In this document: positions 49,806 to 60,000 of the stretch, piece by piece
How the letters are laid out: each line of letters begins with the position of its first letter
Numbering within the stretch: position 1 is the stretch's first letter
Assembly: GCF_032854445.1 (NCBI RefSeq)
Contig: NC_088303.1
Coordinates: forward strand, 11,479,501-11,539,500
Length of the DNA: 60,000 nucleotides
Direction: 5' to 3'
From: Liolophura sinensis
Taxonomy: Eukaryota > Mollusca > Polyplacophora > Chitonida > Chitonidae
The notes under the pieces: model-generated
What the model saw: the letters and a program-made list of their open reading frames with translations, nothing else
The model's database searches: none
What the model was told of the DNA's origin: nothing
Position numbers and translations under genes: made by a program

Positions 49806-50062
49806 GGGGGGCCTCCGTGGCCAAGGTGGTTAGCAGACCAACGAGGCACAATCAGCCTCTCACCAATGCGGTCGCCGTGAGCTCATGTTCAGCTCATTCT
49901 GGCTTTCTCTTCGGCTGTATGTGGGAAGATCTTTCAGCAACCTGCGGATGGTTGTGGGTTTCCCGCGGGCTCTGCTCTGTTTTCCCTGACCATCATGCTG
50001 GCTGCTGTTGTATAACTGAAATATTCTTGAGTACGTCGTAAAACACCAATCGAGTAAATCAA
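49806..50062 (+). mobile_element. SINE, family A, full length, diverged
   Basis: Head GGCCTCCGTGGCCAAGGTGG, core CTGCGGATGGTTGTGGGTTT, tail TACGTCGTAAAACACCAATC. It begins right at the end of the second 42-bp copy. Confidence 0.85.
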
Positions 50063-50090
50063 ATCATATACAAGGATGTCCTCTTACCGT

Positions 50091-50320
50091 ATTTCTTCTA
50101 ATTTCTATGACAGATATAAGTAGTGCTGAAAGCAAAGAAGTGCACTTCTCTCTCAGTTTTTGGGAAAGTAAAGATATGATTATGTTGGCCATTAGATGTA
50201 CTGACCATGTGAAAAAAAGGAAAACTAAATATTCCTGCTACAATTACATGTTTATCAGTTAAAAAGAGCAGCTCAGGTGTCCCAAAAATTAAAAGAATTA
50301 GGGTGATTCTGATATTCCTA
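50091..50320. repeat. Dispersed repeat, copy 1 (matches 58.7 kb)
   Basis: Shares ACAGATATxAGTAGTGxTGAAAG, GGAAAAGTAAAG-TATGA-TATGTTG and AATATTCCTGCTACAATTAC and CAGGTGTCCC with 58697-58915, in the same order. Confidence 0.75.
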
Positions 50321-52035
50321 GAACTTTACATGTAATGTATTGATTAAAACAGTACATGCCCATTTAGCTGTCTGGTTAAGCAAGTCTCCATTGTTGTGTA
50401 CACGTTCCACATTGTACTTGTATATTTGTAAGTACATGTACATCATAGATTTAGAAAGAATTTGAAATCAGGTCATCCCATTTACAATTTTCTCCCATTT
50501 CCCTGTATTTCCCATGTTAACTTTGTCAGAGTAGGGTGCATCAAAGACCCCACCCCCCTGGCTACACCTATGATGTACATGTATTCTATCAGCCAAGTGA
50601 TCGTGCTGATGTTTTAGTATACCTGTAACTTGTGGAGTGGGACTATGAATGGTCCTGTACAGACTTTTGTACTAATTCAGCCCTGAAGCCTCCCTGTTAC
50701 ATTCCATCTGTTCATGCCGCATAAAAGCAGCATTATATCACTAGAGTGGATCACCTTGCCCTGGCAGTAATCTGTACTACTAACTTGTAGCCTCTTTGGA
50801 AAAAATAGATTAAAAAAAAATCAGTGCCTACTTATTATTCAGTTATGTGGAGAATATTGGAAATGTCATTATTCGTTTGCTGTAGTTTAATGCTGTGGAG
50901 CAGTTTTGACATGTCATTAGTGCGAAATTCTGTACCTTTGCAGAGAGGACTACTCCATGGCCTGCCTTTATTACTAAATGGTGCTTATTCCAATATCATA
51001 CAATGTAATCATTAAATTGAATTACCTCTGTCTAACTTTACATTTGGACACCTTAGTACAAATTAGATGTCTAGTTCAAGGTGCTTTACTGCTTGTGTCA
51101 TGTACATTGAGTGGTATTTGATACACCTGGCAGGTTCAAGTTCTGCAGCCTGGTGTTACATGTATGTAGATGATGTATGCACATTACTGTACATGTGTAC
51201 ATGTGTGCATGTGCATTTACCTGCTGGTAATGTGTAACTGTGTATTAACGTCTCCTGCTGCTGCACATTTCATATATCATATTTAGGATCATGTTTGTAA
51301 CAGAGCAAAAACAAACAAAAACAAAAGAAAAGAAGAAAACTCATACTTAACAGTTATTGTTAGCTTCTAGGGCCCTACACATTTTCAGGAAAAACTCCCA
51401 AAATACATGTAAATTTCTCATCAGATGAAATTCTGTTACCTGTATAAAGTGTTTTATTTTTTTTCTGTGCCTGAGAAATTTTGTCACGGACATAAATCAC
51501 ATGTCATATTTTTTAAAAATTAGGACAGATGCACATATGGTGTATTGTATGCATAAATTGTTAACAGGATGGAAACATGACTCATTGTGTTTCTGTTAAT
51601 CAGTGGAGAGAATGGCTTCATGACATACATGTACATGTATAATAGGCAGGAGAATACCTGTATTGTAGGTAGATGTCAAGGTGAACACAACTGTGTTTTT
51701 ATAGGGTGACCCATCAGGTGTATCCATAAATATGGACATGCTAGCCAGGTACTGTGTCACGGTGATTTGGTCAGGTATCTCTTTATCAGGTGTGGTATCC
51801 GTGTAGAGATCAATGACAGCCAGATAAAAATACTTATCTCCATCTCTAAAGGTGTACTAGGTTGATTGTGCAGTTGAGATGCAGGCATTCGGATCAGCAC
51901 ACCCGAGGTATGTACAGGTAGGCCCCCCACCTGTAATTAGAATGCCACTCACAAAGCCTGGCCTGATTCCACATGTCAGTGAGTTACTTCAGTGGGCAGC
52001 AGATTTATTCTGGCAGAATCTGTGTGGGTGGGGCT
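50321..52035. other. Probable intron or intergenic, nothing recognised
   Basis: Several ACATGTACAT motifs (50432, 51192, 51625). No gene seen. Confidence 0.4.
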
Positions 52036-52850
52036 ACATGTAGGTCTGTGGAAGCGAACAGTGAATGTGTGTAATTTGGTAGGCAGAGTACCAGGTCTTT
52101 GTGGAAACAGAACAGTGAAGGTATGTGTAATTTGGTAGACATCTAGAGTACTTAAGTCTTTGTGGAGACAGAACAGTGAGGATGTGTGTAATATGGCAGA
52201 CAGAATACTAGGTCTGTGTGGAGACAGAACAGTGAAGGTATGTGTAATATGCTAGACAGATAGAGTACTAGGTCTGTGTGGAGATAAAACAGTGAAAGTG
52301 TGCGTAATTTGGTAGACAGAATACTAGGTCTGTGTGGAGACAGAACAGTGAAGGCGTAGGTAATTTGGTAGACACAGTACTAGGTCTGTATGGAGACAGA
52401 ACAGTGAAGATGTGTGTAATATGGTAGACAGAATATTAAGTCTGTGTGGAGACAGAACAGTAAAGGTATGTGTAATTTGGTAGACAGAGTGCTAGGTCTG
52501 TGTGGAGATAGAACAGTGAAGGTGTGTGTAATATGGTAAACAGAATACTAGGTCTGTGCAGAGACAGAACAGTGAAGGTATGTGTAAGTTGGTAGACAGC
52601 TAGAGTACTAAGTCTTTGTGGAGACAGAACAGTGAAGGGTGTGTGTAATTTGGTAGACAGCTAGGGTACTAGGTCTGTGACAGAACAGTGAAGGTGTGTG
52701 TAATTTTGGTCGATAGCTAGAGTACCAAGTCTGTGACAGAATAGTGAAGGTGTGTAAAATTTGTTTGACAGCTAGGGTACTAGGTCTGTGACAGAACAGT
52801 GAAGGTGTGTGTAATTTGGTAGATGGGTAGAGTACCAAGCCTGTGACATG
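52036..52850. repeat. ~56-bp minisatellite, about 14 copies, shortened toward the 3' end
   Basis: Unit GGTCTGTGTGGAGACAGAAC-AGTGAAGGTGTGTGTAATTT-GGTAGACAGAATACTA. The last four copies lack TGTGGAGA (they read GGTCTGTGACAGAACAG) and carry the longer AGACAGCTAGGGTACT. Confidence 0.93.
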
Positions 52851-55612
52851 AAGGTGGCTTGGTGAGTAAACTGAATCATCTTTGAGAGTGCTGGTAAACA
52901 GAGGACATTTAATAGATTCCAAAAAGTTTATGAAAAACTTTGAAAACTGTTCAGACATTCATGTTTTGGATATCTTGTATCCATGAACTTGTAGCACATG
53001 TATATTAAGAGCACTACGACTTGGAATGAAGTAACAGTTTTGTCTTTACATGTACAAACATGATGTTGGAGTTACTTAGATCTGTCTGTCTTAATCCCAG
53101 CTTAAATATTAAATACTTTTTAAGTGCTGGTATCAGTTTTGTGGATGGGTTTCAAAGATACCAGTGTGCATGAAAAACCATGTAAACCATGTATATAAGG
53201 TGTATATATATGCTGCAGGTCAGCAGAGGTAGAGAAATCTCTGTGTTAGTGGCTGTAGTCAGCCTGTGTGTTGAAGTACAGGCTTACAGGTTTCCTGTAG
53301 GTAGAACTGATGGAGGTAGTTCGCTGAGAGTGTAGTCTAAGCAACAGTCAGGTAGCACAGTGGTATAATTCTCGGCTGTGCCCGTAGGAGTGAGGTGTGT
53401 ATTACAGGCAACAAAACTGGCCAGCATAGAAACCCGATGAGCCGTAGTGTACATCTATTACCTAAACATTGATTGATCAGTGATGTGGAAGATACAGTTA
53501 CAGTACATGTACATTCACTATTCGCACGAACTCATAGCGACTGGAAATGTGCCATAGAATGGCCTAGTTCTTCAGCATTGTTATAGGTAGGTGAAAGCCA
53601 CGTGTCTCAGTGGCAGTGTAGATGCAGTTTACGTCTCAGTGGCAGAGTGGATGCCACACTCAGAACCGAATTTGTAGAAAGGGAAAACAAAATACATGTA
53701 CATGTAGTAATATGCGTACTGTGTTCTCTTGACAATTTCGCATGTAAATGTCTGTCACACATATAGGTAATAAGCCATCACAAAATGTACACTGTCTAAT
53801 ATCATCCTTTGTATAACTGTGGGTTAATTAAGGATCCAGGTAACTCTGGAAATGTTTTATGACATGATGATGTGTAATGTCTATACAAACATTGCTACTG
53901 GTCAAAAATTGAATCTATAATGTTCCATTAAGCCAAGAAATTGTCTATACAATGTCTATCTTGGTAAGCAATTGGCCAGCCAGTATTGTGTGATTCACCT
54001 GTGAAGTGAAGAGGGAGCAGGAATGGATGTTCCAGTTGGCTGAGTCTCATACATGTATATTCTCACACAACACCAGTCACCAGCCTCCACAGATGAAGTC
54101 TACACATATAGGTGAATGGTGCATGTACATGCAGAGAGCAGTAGAATGCCAGAAGCTTGCCACATGTGTGCTAGTTGTTAAGTAGTGAGTGTCATGAGCC
54201 ACTGAGAACACTTATCTTGTTGTCAAGTTGCTGTTCTACTCATAAAATTATTAATTAAATTCAGCAATCATATTTGCAAGGTACTCAGCATTTACATGTA
54301 GGATGTTTTGCAGACATTTTAAAATAGCTATTTGGTTTATGTGCCAGGTTTTATTTTATTTTTTTATTGTTTTTTTTTTATTGAAATTGTATATGTTCAC
54401 TGCTCGGAAAATGAATTATTCTTTGAATTACCCTTTTATGTGTGAAAAATGTTACAAATGTAATCACTCTGCACATTGTCAGAATCTACAAAAAAAAAAT
54501 CCTTTTGCTAAGAGGCATCTAGAGTCTAATATAGACGTGTGGTTGCAGAAATTTTTAGATTTTGGCCGTGTAGCAGTACAAGTACCTGTATTACTGCAGA
54601 TGTGCGTAGAATGGGTTCTGATCAAGAACCTGTTCGTGTATTTGGGGCAATATAGAGCTGAGAGACAAAACATGAGCATTGTGTATGGATCTATCTTTAG
54701 AAGGTTCTGGAATGGTATTAGCCAGGGCTGCCTGGCATGGGGGAATAAGCTGTGGTCAGGTTCCTGTAGTCAGTGTGTGTGTCTAGCTGTGGAGGTACTA
54801 AGGAGAGCTACCTGTTTGTGATATCCCACCCCAGTACACACAAACTCGCCCCCACAGACAAGCATGTCCAGCTGACTAGCAGCCCCAGCAGCTGGTCCAT
54901 GGGATAGGTGTGTGTTTGTCTGACAAACCTGACTGTATACAGATCACGGCTATCTTTAGATTGCTGGCCTGGCCAGGGTAATGGATGTCATCCAGAGACA
55001 GGCTCATCCGCTATACTCTGCATGTAATGTCAGAGCTGGGCATTTCTTGTGGGTGGGGTAGGAGCACACTTGTGTTCACTTGCTTCAAGACTTACTTGTA
55101 CATGTTCACAAGTTAGACCAGGCAGTGTTGTCAAATAGAAACTAACTGCTTGATGGTTACTGAATGTGTCTGACAATAAGAATCCCACTTGTTAGCAGGG
55201 TAATTGTATAGTAGTAATATCATCTTTTTATAGTGAATGAGTTAACTGCACTGTAACATGATGAGAATTTAATAGTAACTTGTAGTGGGGGATTTTCGGT
55301 GTTTTGATGGAAAGGAAAATGAGAAGTATCTTAACGGTACTACTACACCTAGCAAATGTTGCATACGGCAGTGTATAGAAATCCCAGTATTTGGACCAGT
55401 TTTCCTGTATCAGTAAATTTATATAGACTTTAATGGCGTTCAGATTTGGCCGTGTAATAATTCTCCGTACACTTTATATAAGCATGAAAGTTGACGTTGC
55501 CACGTTTAGAGTTTTGTGGTACAAATAAATTAACACACATCTTAGGTTTAATGTAATGCAAATACATGGAATTCACAATTGGTATTTATCTCCTTTTCCT
55601 TTCTGCTTTCAG
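52851..55612. other. Probable intron upstream of the CLIC coding exon
   Basis: Holds a two-copy GTCTCAGTGGCAG repeat at 53606-53655. An open frame at 54303-54821 (172 codons) begins in a T-rich run and shows no known domain; I do not call it. Confidence 0.4.
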
Positions 55613-55802
55613 CAGGATATAAGTGGATGAACTTGGTCACTGCTAACAAAGGACTGAAATTTGAACCACCTGTGTTACATCAAAGCTGATCAACAATTGC
55701 TGGCCTGACGTCCTTGATTGAGGAGCAATTGAGACGTGTTCTAGAGCTACCTGATTGTGGACTCATCTTGTCATCTGTATTGGTCTGCATTACTTAGGAA
55801 GG
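55613..55802 (+). promoter_or_regulatory. 5' leader of the CLIC exon: strong acceptor with CAGCAG choice and a 20-codon uORF
   Basis: A long pyrimidine run (TCTCCTTTTCCTTTCTGC) ends in TTTCAGCAG at 55608-55615, so splicing could use either of two AGs three bases apart (NAGNAG type). The leader contains an upstream ATG at 55627 with a stop at 55687-55689 (20 codons), out of frame with and ahead of the main ATG at 55803. This implies a separate 5' non-coding exon and possible translational damping by the uORF. Splicing here is inferred from sequence only. Confidence 0.55.
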
Positions 55803-56546
55803 ATGAGCACTAATTCCGAACCATCAAACCATGTGGTGTTGTATGTGAAGGGGGGTAAGACAGGCACTACACTTGGGGCGTGTCCCTTCTGTCAGCGCAT
55901 GAACATGATCGTCAAGCTCAAAGCTGAGGGCGGAGCACTCACCTATGACTTGGAGATTGTTGACAGCACCAGACCATCTAAAGAATTCCGTAAATTCGCT
56001 AACCGCCTGCCAGTGCTGAAGCATGGAGAAGAAGTTCTGTCGGACAATGACGAAATCGTAGATTATCTGGAGGCTAATTTCCCCGATCCTGGTCTGAAGT
56101 TTGACAATCCGCTGGCTAATGCAGTCTGCCTGGAGGTCTTCTCCAAGTTTTCCTTCTACATCAAACAAGTGAGCCAGTCTGCCGAGCACATGAACGCAGA
56201 GATGTGGAGAATCAACGACTACCTGGACCAGGCCGGTACCAAGTTTCTGGCCGGCGACAAAATATCCAACCTTGACACGTTGATGTTGCCCAAATTGCAG
56301 CATATCAGAGTGGCTGCTAAGGCCTTCAGGAATTATGAGATGCCAGAGAGCATGACGGGCACCTGGCGCTATCTGAAAAATGCATATGAGCTGAAAGTCT
56401 TCAGAGAAAGTTGCCCATCTGATCAGGAGATTGTACATCACTGGAGCTCTAAGCCGGAAGTTACACCCCTGCCAGCCGACAAACAGCGCTACTATTGCAC
56501 GGACTCTGAACCACGCTACAGTATGTCTGTCCCTGATGGCATTTGA
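55803..56546 (+). CDS. CLIC-like (chloride intracellular channel family) protein, 247 aa
   Basis: A GST-fold protein of the CLIC family, known as soluble glutathione-dependent oxidoreductase-like proteins that can also associate with membranes. I chose the ATG at 55803 (A at -3) because the open frame upstream of it has no ATG. Visible in order: an N-terminal thioredoxin-like part with VVLYVKGG (about residues 11-18) and the active-site motif GACPFCQR (25-32), the cis-proline segment RLPVL, then an all-helical part with FSKFSFYIK, FLAGDKISNLDTLMLPKLQH, MPESMTGTWRYLKNAY and CPSDQEI, all close to vertebrate CLIC landmarks. The motif is CPFC, a dithiol; as I recall, human CLIC2 has CPFC and CLIC1/4/5/6 have CPFS. 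A tail of about 33 residues (KPEVTPLPAD... to PDGI) extends past the usual end. The coding region is uninterrupted, although vertebrate CLIC genes are split into several exons. Confidence 0.93.
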   Translation: MSTNSEPSNHVVLYVKGGKTGTTLGACPFCQRMNMIVKLKAEGGALTYDLEIVDSTRPSKEFRKFANRLPVLKHGEEVLSDNDEIVDYLEANFPDPGLKFDNPLANAVCLEVFSKFSFYIKQVSQSAEHMNAEMWRINDYLDQAGTKFLAGDKISNLDTLMLPKLQHIRVAAKAFRNYEMPESMTGTWRYLKNAYELKVFRESCPSDQEIVHHWSSKPEVTPLPADKQRYYCTDSEPRYSMSVPDGI

Positions 56547-56804
56547 ACCACATCCTCCCTAACACACTCATTGTGATATTATTAATATAAATATAAGAAT
56601 GACAAGTATCTTGTCATTTTAATCAGTAATGCCTAGTGTGACTGTATAAGACTGGAGGCTAAAACTATTTACTCGTTAACTATGTGACTGTACATGTAAA
56701 TGTTCATGTGGCTTGTACTGAAGTGTCAAAATACTGCATTCTAATTGGATGAAATTGATCAGCATTCTTGCCAAGGGTTACTGGCCAGAATTCTGTCTCT
56801 ATAT

Positions 56805-57035
56805 ATGAGAATAGTTGACTTTTTGTGAGAACAGTTGACTGTATTTGTGAGAACAGTTAACTATCCATGTGAACAGTTGACTGTAACCATGAGAGCAGTT
56901 GACTGTATTTGTAAGAACAGTTGACTGTAACCATCAGAACAGTTGACTATTTGCAAGAACAGTTGACTATTTGTAAGAACAGTTGACTGTAACCATCAGA
57001 ACAGTTGACTATTTGCAAGAACAGTTAATTATCCA
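56805..57035. repeat. ~23-bp minisatellite GAACAGTTGACTGT, about 10 copies
   Basis: GTGAGAACAGTTGACTGTAT and variants with AACCATCA or ATTTGCAA spacers. About 260 bp after the CLIC stop, so probably in its 3' UTR. Confidence 0.9.
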
Positions 57036-58690
57036 GGAGAACCCAGTGCCTGCTGCATCATGCCGTCTGACTGAATCTCTGAGATCCCCTTTTCCTGGGA
57101 GACATATAGTCATTGCCACTCCTTTTTTTTTTGTTATGTGCTTAAAGAAAAGATCTGAACAGGTTTTGTTTCTTTTGGTGACCTGAAATGTGCATCATAC
57201 TCAGTCCAGCTGTTCATGATGTTTCCAAGGCTTAATCTCTCTCACCCTTCAGTGATTTTATCAGATGTATTTTGGGTTATTATTTTTATTTAGAAGGTAT
57301 GTTTTGCTGTATGATATCTGATTGTGATGGGGATGCATGCTATTTATCAGGAGAGATACAGTTTATCAACAGAAAATAGAACAGGATAATATAGCACACT
57401 TGACTGAGCGTCAGTGGTAGGCCGTAACATATCTTACATGAGCGCATCTCCTTCATGGGACTGGCCAGTACATGTACATCATCTAGCGTTATGTGCAATA
57501 CGAAGGGATCAGTTTATGCACATGAGATATGATCATACACAGCCACTGTTATAAAGCAGATAATAAAATAATTGAATAAGCAGGTGCCATCTTATTTCCC
57601 ATTTACAGATTACACAGTAACATATCCTTCATGTAAGACAGATTCAAATCAGACAACTCTCGTCTGCTGCTGTTTCAATCCTGTTTACATGCAAATGAAG
57701 TACTAACACTGGTAGTTGTACATGCAGAGGGGTTGGTAGCAGTTTCTAGCCTTTATCTTCTTTCTTCCTTGTGCTACATACAGAAAGCGTGAAATCTATT
57801 AAAATGACCATGGTGTATAATTTATCATTCAAGGTCAGTCAGTGTCAGGTGGTGCATGTATTTTTAGGACTCAAAATATTTGAATATCTGTATGCTACAC
57901 TTTTGCAAAAAGGAGGAAAATTATGATGCCCCACGAGGCCTTCAGATTTTATGATTTAAGTGAATTGCATTGACTTTCATCACATATTTGCAAACCTGTT
58001 ACATGTGCAGTAATTAACCTGTAATACATGTATTATGTATATGCTAAAGTAAGTTGTTGTTGCTCCAAGTAACAATGTAAATGAACCCAAACAAGCCTTT
58101 ATCCAAATGCCTGTATTGACTTACATATGATTTTACTCACATGTAGTATCAAGTGTTCAGTGCATATGGAGCCAGCATGTTGATGTGGTATGGACTTGCC
58201 CAGTCTACAGACCGCTGGCCTGCCTTAGTCATCTTCTCCGGACCATGCAGACTTAAATGTTGTTACCAAATCAAACTCGGCTCGTGTACAGGATTTCAAC
58301 AGGGGAGCAACAACAACTAGGGTTGTTGTTCTCTGAAGGTTTATTTTCCCTGTACATTTGTTACATGAAAATGAGGTGTAGATGTAATGATGTCTTAAAT
58401 AATATTCATGTAGAGAATAAAACACTATTAAACGAAGAAGTCAGTGACCTGTGGGGGTTACTTCGGTAAAAATCTAATTTGTTCATCAGGAGGGCTACAT
58501 CTACATGCAAGTCCTCGGTATATGGTGCAAATATTGTTTCCAATTTTATGTTAACCTCTTCATTTTCCTCGATGCCAAAATCTTTAAATCAACGATCTGC
58601 GTGATGCATTTTAGTTTTATATGTTAATGTAGTAATAATAATAATACCTGCCTACATGCTGCGTGCATGTATACATAATTCTTACACTGC
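57036..58690. other. Downstream of the CLIC-like gene, nothing recognised
   Basis: Apart from candidate poly(A) signals, no gene or repeat family seen. Confidence 0.4.
57562..57567 (+). terminator. Candidate poly(A) signal AATAAA for the CLIC-like gene
   Basis: First clean AATAAA after the CLIC stop, about 1 kb downstream. It would make a 3' UTR that contains the 56.8-57.0 kb minisatellite. A second AATAAA occurs near 58419. Confidence 0.3.
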
Positions 58691-58696
58691 TTTAAT

Positions 58697-58915
58697 TCTC
58701 CTGATTTTTGAGACAGATATTAGTAGTGTTGAAAGTAGAATAATACATTTCTTTATAAGCCTTTTGGAAAAGTAAAGCTATGAGTATGTTGTTCAGTAGA
58801 TGATCTAACCACATGGGAAAAAAGAAACTCAATATTCCTGCTACAATTACATATATATTCTCTAAAATGATCAGACCAGGTGTCCCTAAAATTAGAAGAA
58901 ATGGGGTACTTGCAG
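58697..58915. repeat. Dispersed repeat, copy 2 (matches 50.1 kb)
   Basis: Same orientation and block order as 50091-50320. Neither copy has a tRNA-like head, an A-rich tail or clear inverted ends. Confidence 0.75.
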
Positions 58916-60000
58916 GCATATCACAGTTTTAAGTTTGTTGCACAATTCAAAATTTAAATTATGAATAAAATCAAGTTAAAGTGTGCAGACTTACCATGTC
59001 AGAAAATTATTTGCCTGGTATTTTACAATTTATGTACCCTGGGTTTAAGGACATGTATACGCATGTTGTATGGCTGAAATATATGCTGTATAAGAATGAT
59101 GGATGGAAACTGTTAGCAAACCAGATTAGCCAGGTCACGAAAAATGGTTCTGTACTTGCATACTGGGTGCTGGAGTGTGTATATGTACACAGAGGAGATC
59201 CTGCATGTAAATTAATGTATGGATTCAAGTTGTTGCGCCTCTGTTAGTTTATGCGACACTGCTGTGGTGTGAGTTTAAATGAATCATAATTAATGTGCAG
59301 CATTTCCCCAGCTTCCCTGAATTACTGACATCAGGTTATGGGTTTAGAGTTGATGTTTCCTGAGTAACATGAATTGTGGTTGTATTTCATGACAGAAATC
59401 ACCCTGTGTTTGTGGTAGCTCCTCCTTTGTACATTTGTTATTGTATGGGTTTATGACTTAGCTCCTTTAGCTGCTTTTAATAACATCTCGAACATAATTC
59501 CTATTTGAAATTTAGTGAAGCTTATTTTACTTTTTACATTAAGGTTACATCAAATGTTCTTTTTATTTTTCAAACCTACAGTATGTATAGACTCAGTTGC
59601 AATTAATTGATGAGCTGTTAGCCTGTATTAGTTGGTTCAGATTTAAATTAAGAAAAAAAAAAGTCATTTGTAACAATTTTCTAAACAAGGTCTTTGGAAA
59701 GATTCTGTATGGGGCTGTATATAACCTATATTTTAACTGAGCTGAAGGAAATCAGCAGTTTTAGACCCTTAGTCTAAGCAGATGGCATGGTTATATTATT
59801 TATTTATCTATTGCAAAGTAGACTAGAAAACTTTTTTCCTTTACATTTTTTATTGTTGAATATAGTTGAACAATTTTTCACTTTTGTATTTATACGTTTT
59901 AGATCTGTTGATGGTTTTTCGTCATGTTTTTATTTTCTCTGATTATAATATGAAAGTGTAGGCTAACCTTTGTGTGGAATGGCTATATTTGAAGTAGCAT
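58916..60000. other. Nothing recognised to the window end
   Basis: Short frames such as 58981-59247 (about 88 codons) show no known domain. Confidence 0.4.

Noticed and set aside
54303-54821. 172-codon frame starting with a hydrophobic stretch, a possible membrane protein.
   Set aside because: The hydrophobic start is a T-rich low-complexity run; the rest has no family resemblance and overlaps likely intron DNA.
55824-56441. 205-codon minus-strand frame.
   Set aside because: Shadow of the CLIC coding region on the opposite strand.

Overview
The window is nuclear DNA from an intron-rich animal, most likely a marine mollusc. The evidence is spliced genes of animal families (a membrane guanylate cyclase and a CLIC protein), several tRNA-derived SINE families of a type I associate with mollusc genomes, an I-superfamily-like LINE, and a very high load of minisatellites. 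The phylum is my inference from repeat style, not a database match. There are no bacterial operons, CRISPR arrays or rRNA genes.

Layout. (1) 1-21.8 kb: the 3' end of a plus-strand receptor-type guanylate cyclase gene. Four exons (3742-3903, 17370-17468, 18019-18110, 21662-21760) join in frame (phases 1, 1, 0) and end in a stop; the upstream exons lie outside the window. Its introns hold minisatellites of different families and several SINEs. The large 33-bp array (about 1.5-3.74 kb) runs directly into the first exon, and its repeat unit is made of that exon's own splice acceptor plus its first codons. (2) 22.2-29.2 kb: intergenic, dominated by an 88-bp satellite, an 89-bp array split by a SINE, and shorter arrays. 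(3) 31.7-36.9 kb: a decayed non-LTR retrotransposon (ORF1 zinc knuckles, endonuclease, reverse transcriptase, RNase H remnants) with a SINE nested in it. (4) 37-47 kb: SINEs, three more minisatellites and a 970-bp element with inverted ends that looks like a non-autonomous DNA transposon. (5) 47-60 kb: fewer arrays, many ACATGT motifs, and a CLIC-like gene with its whole coding region in one exon (55803-56546) behind a strong splice acceptor. A distant 5' non-coding exon is possible near 47.3-47.6 kb.

The two genes are unrelated in function. The main point of interest is how the guanylate cyclase locus and its repeats are entangled: an exon boundary has been amplified about 50-fold next to itself, which leaves a row of decoy or alternative 3' splice sites in front of a catalytic exon. 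Long open frames inside the minisatellites come from repeat periodicity and are not annotated as genes.
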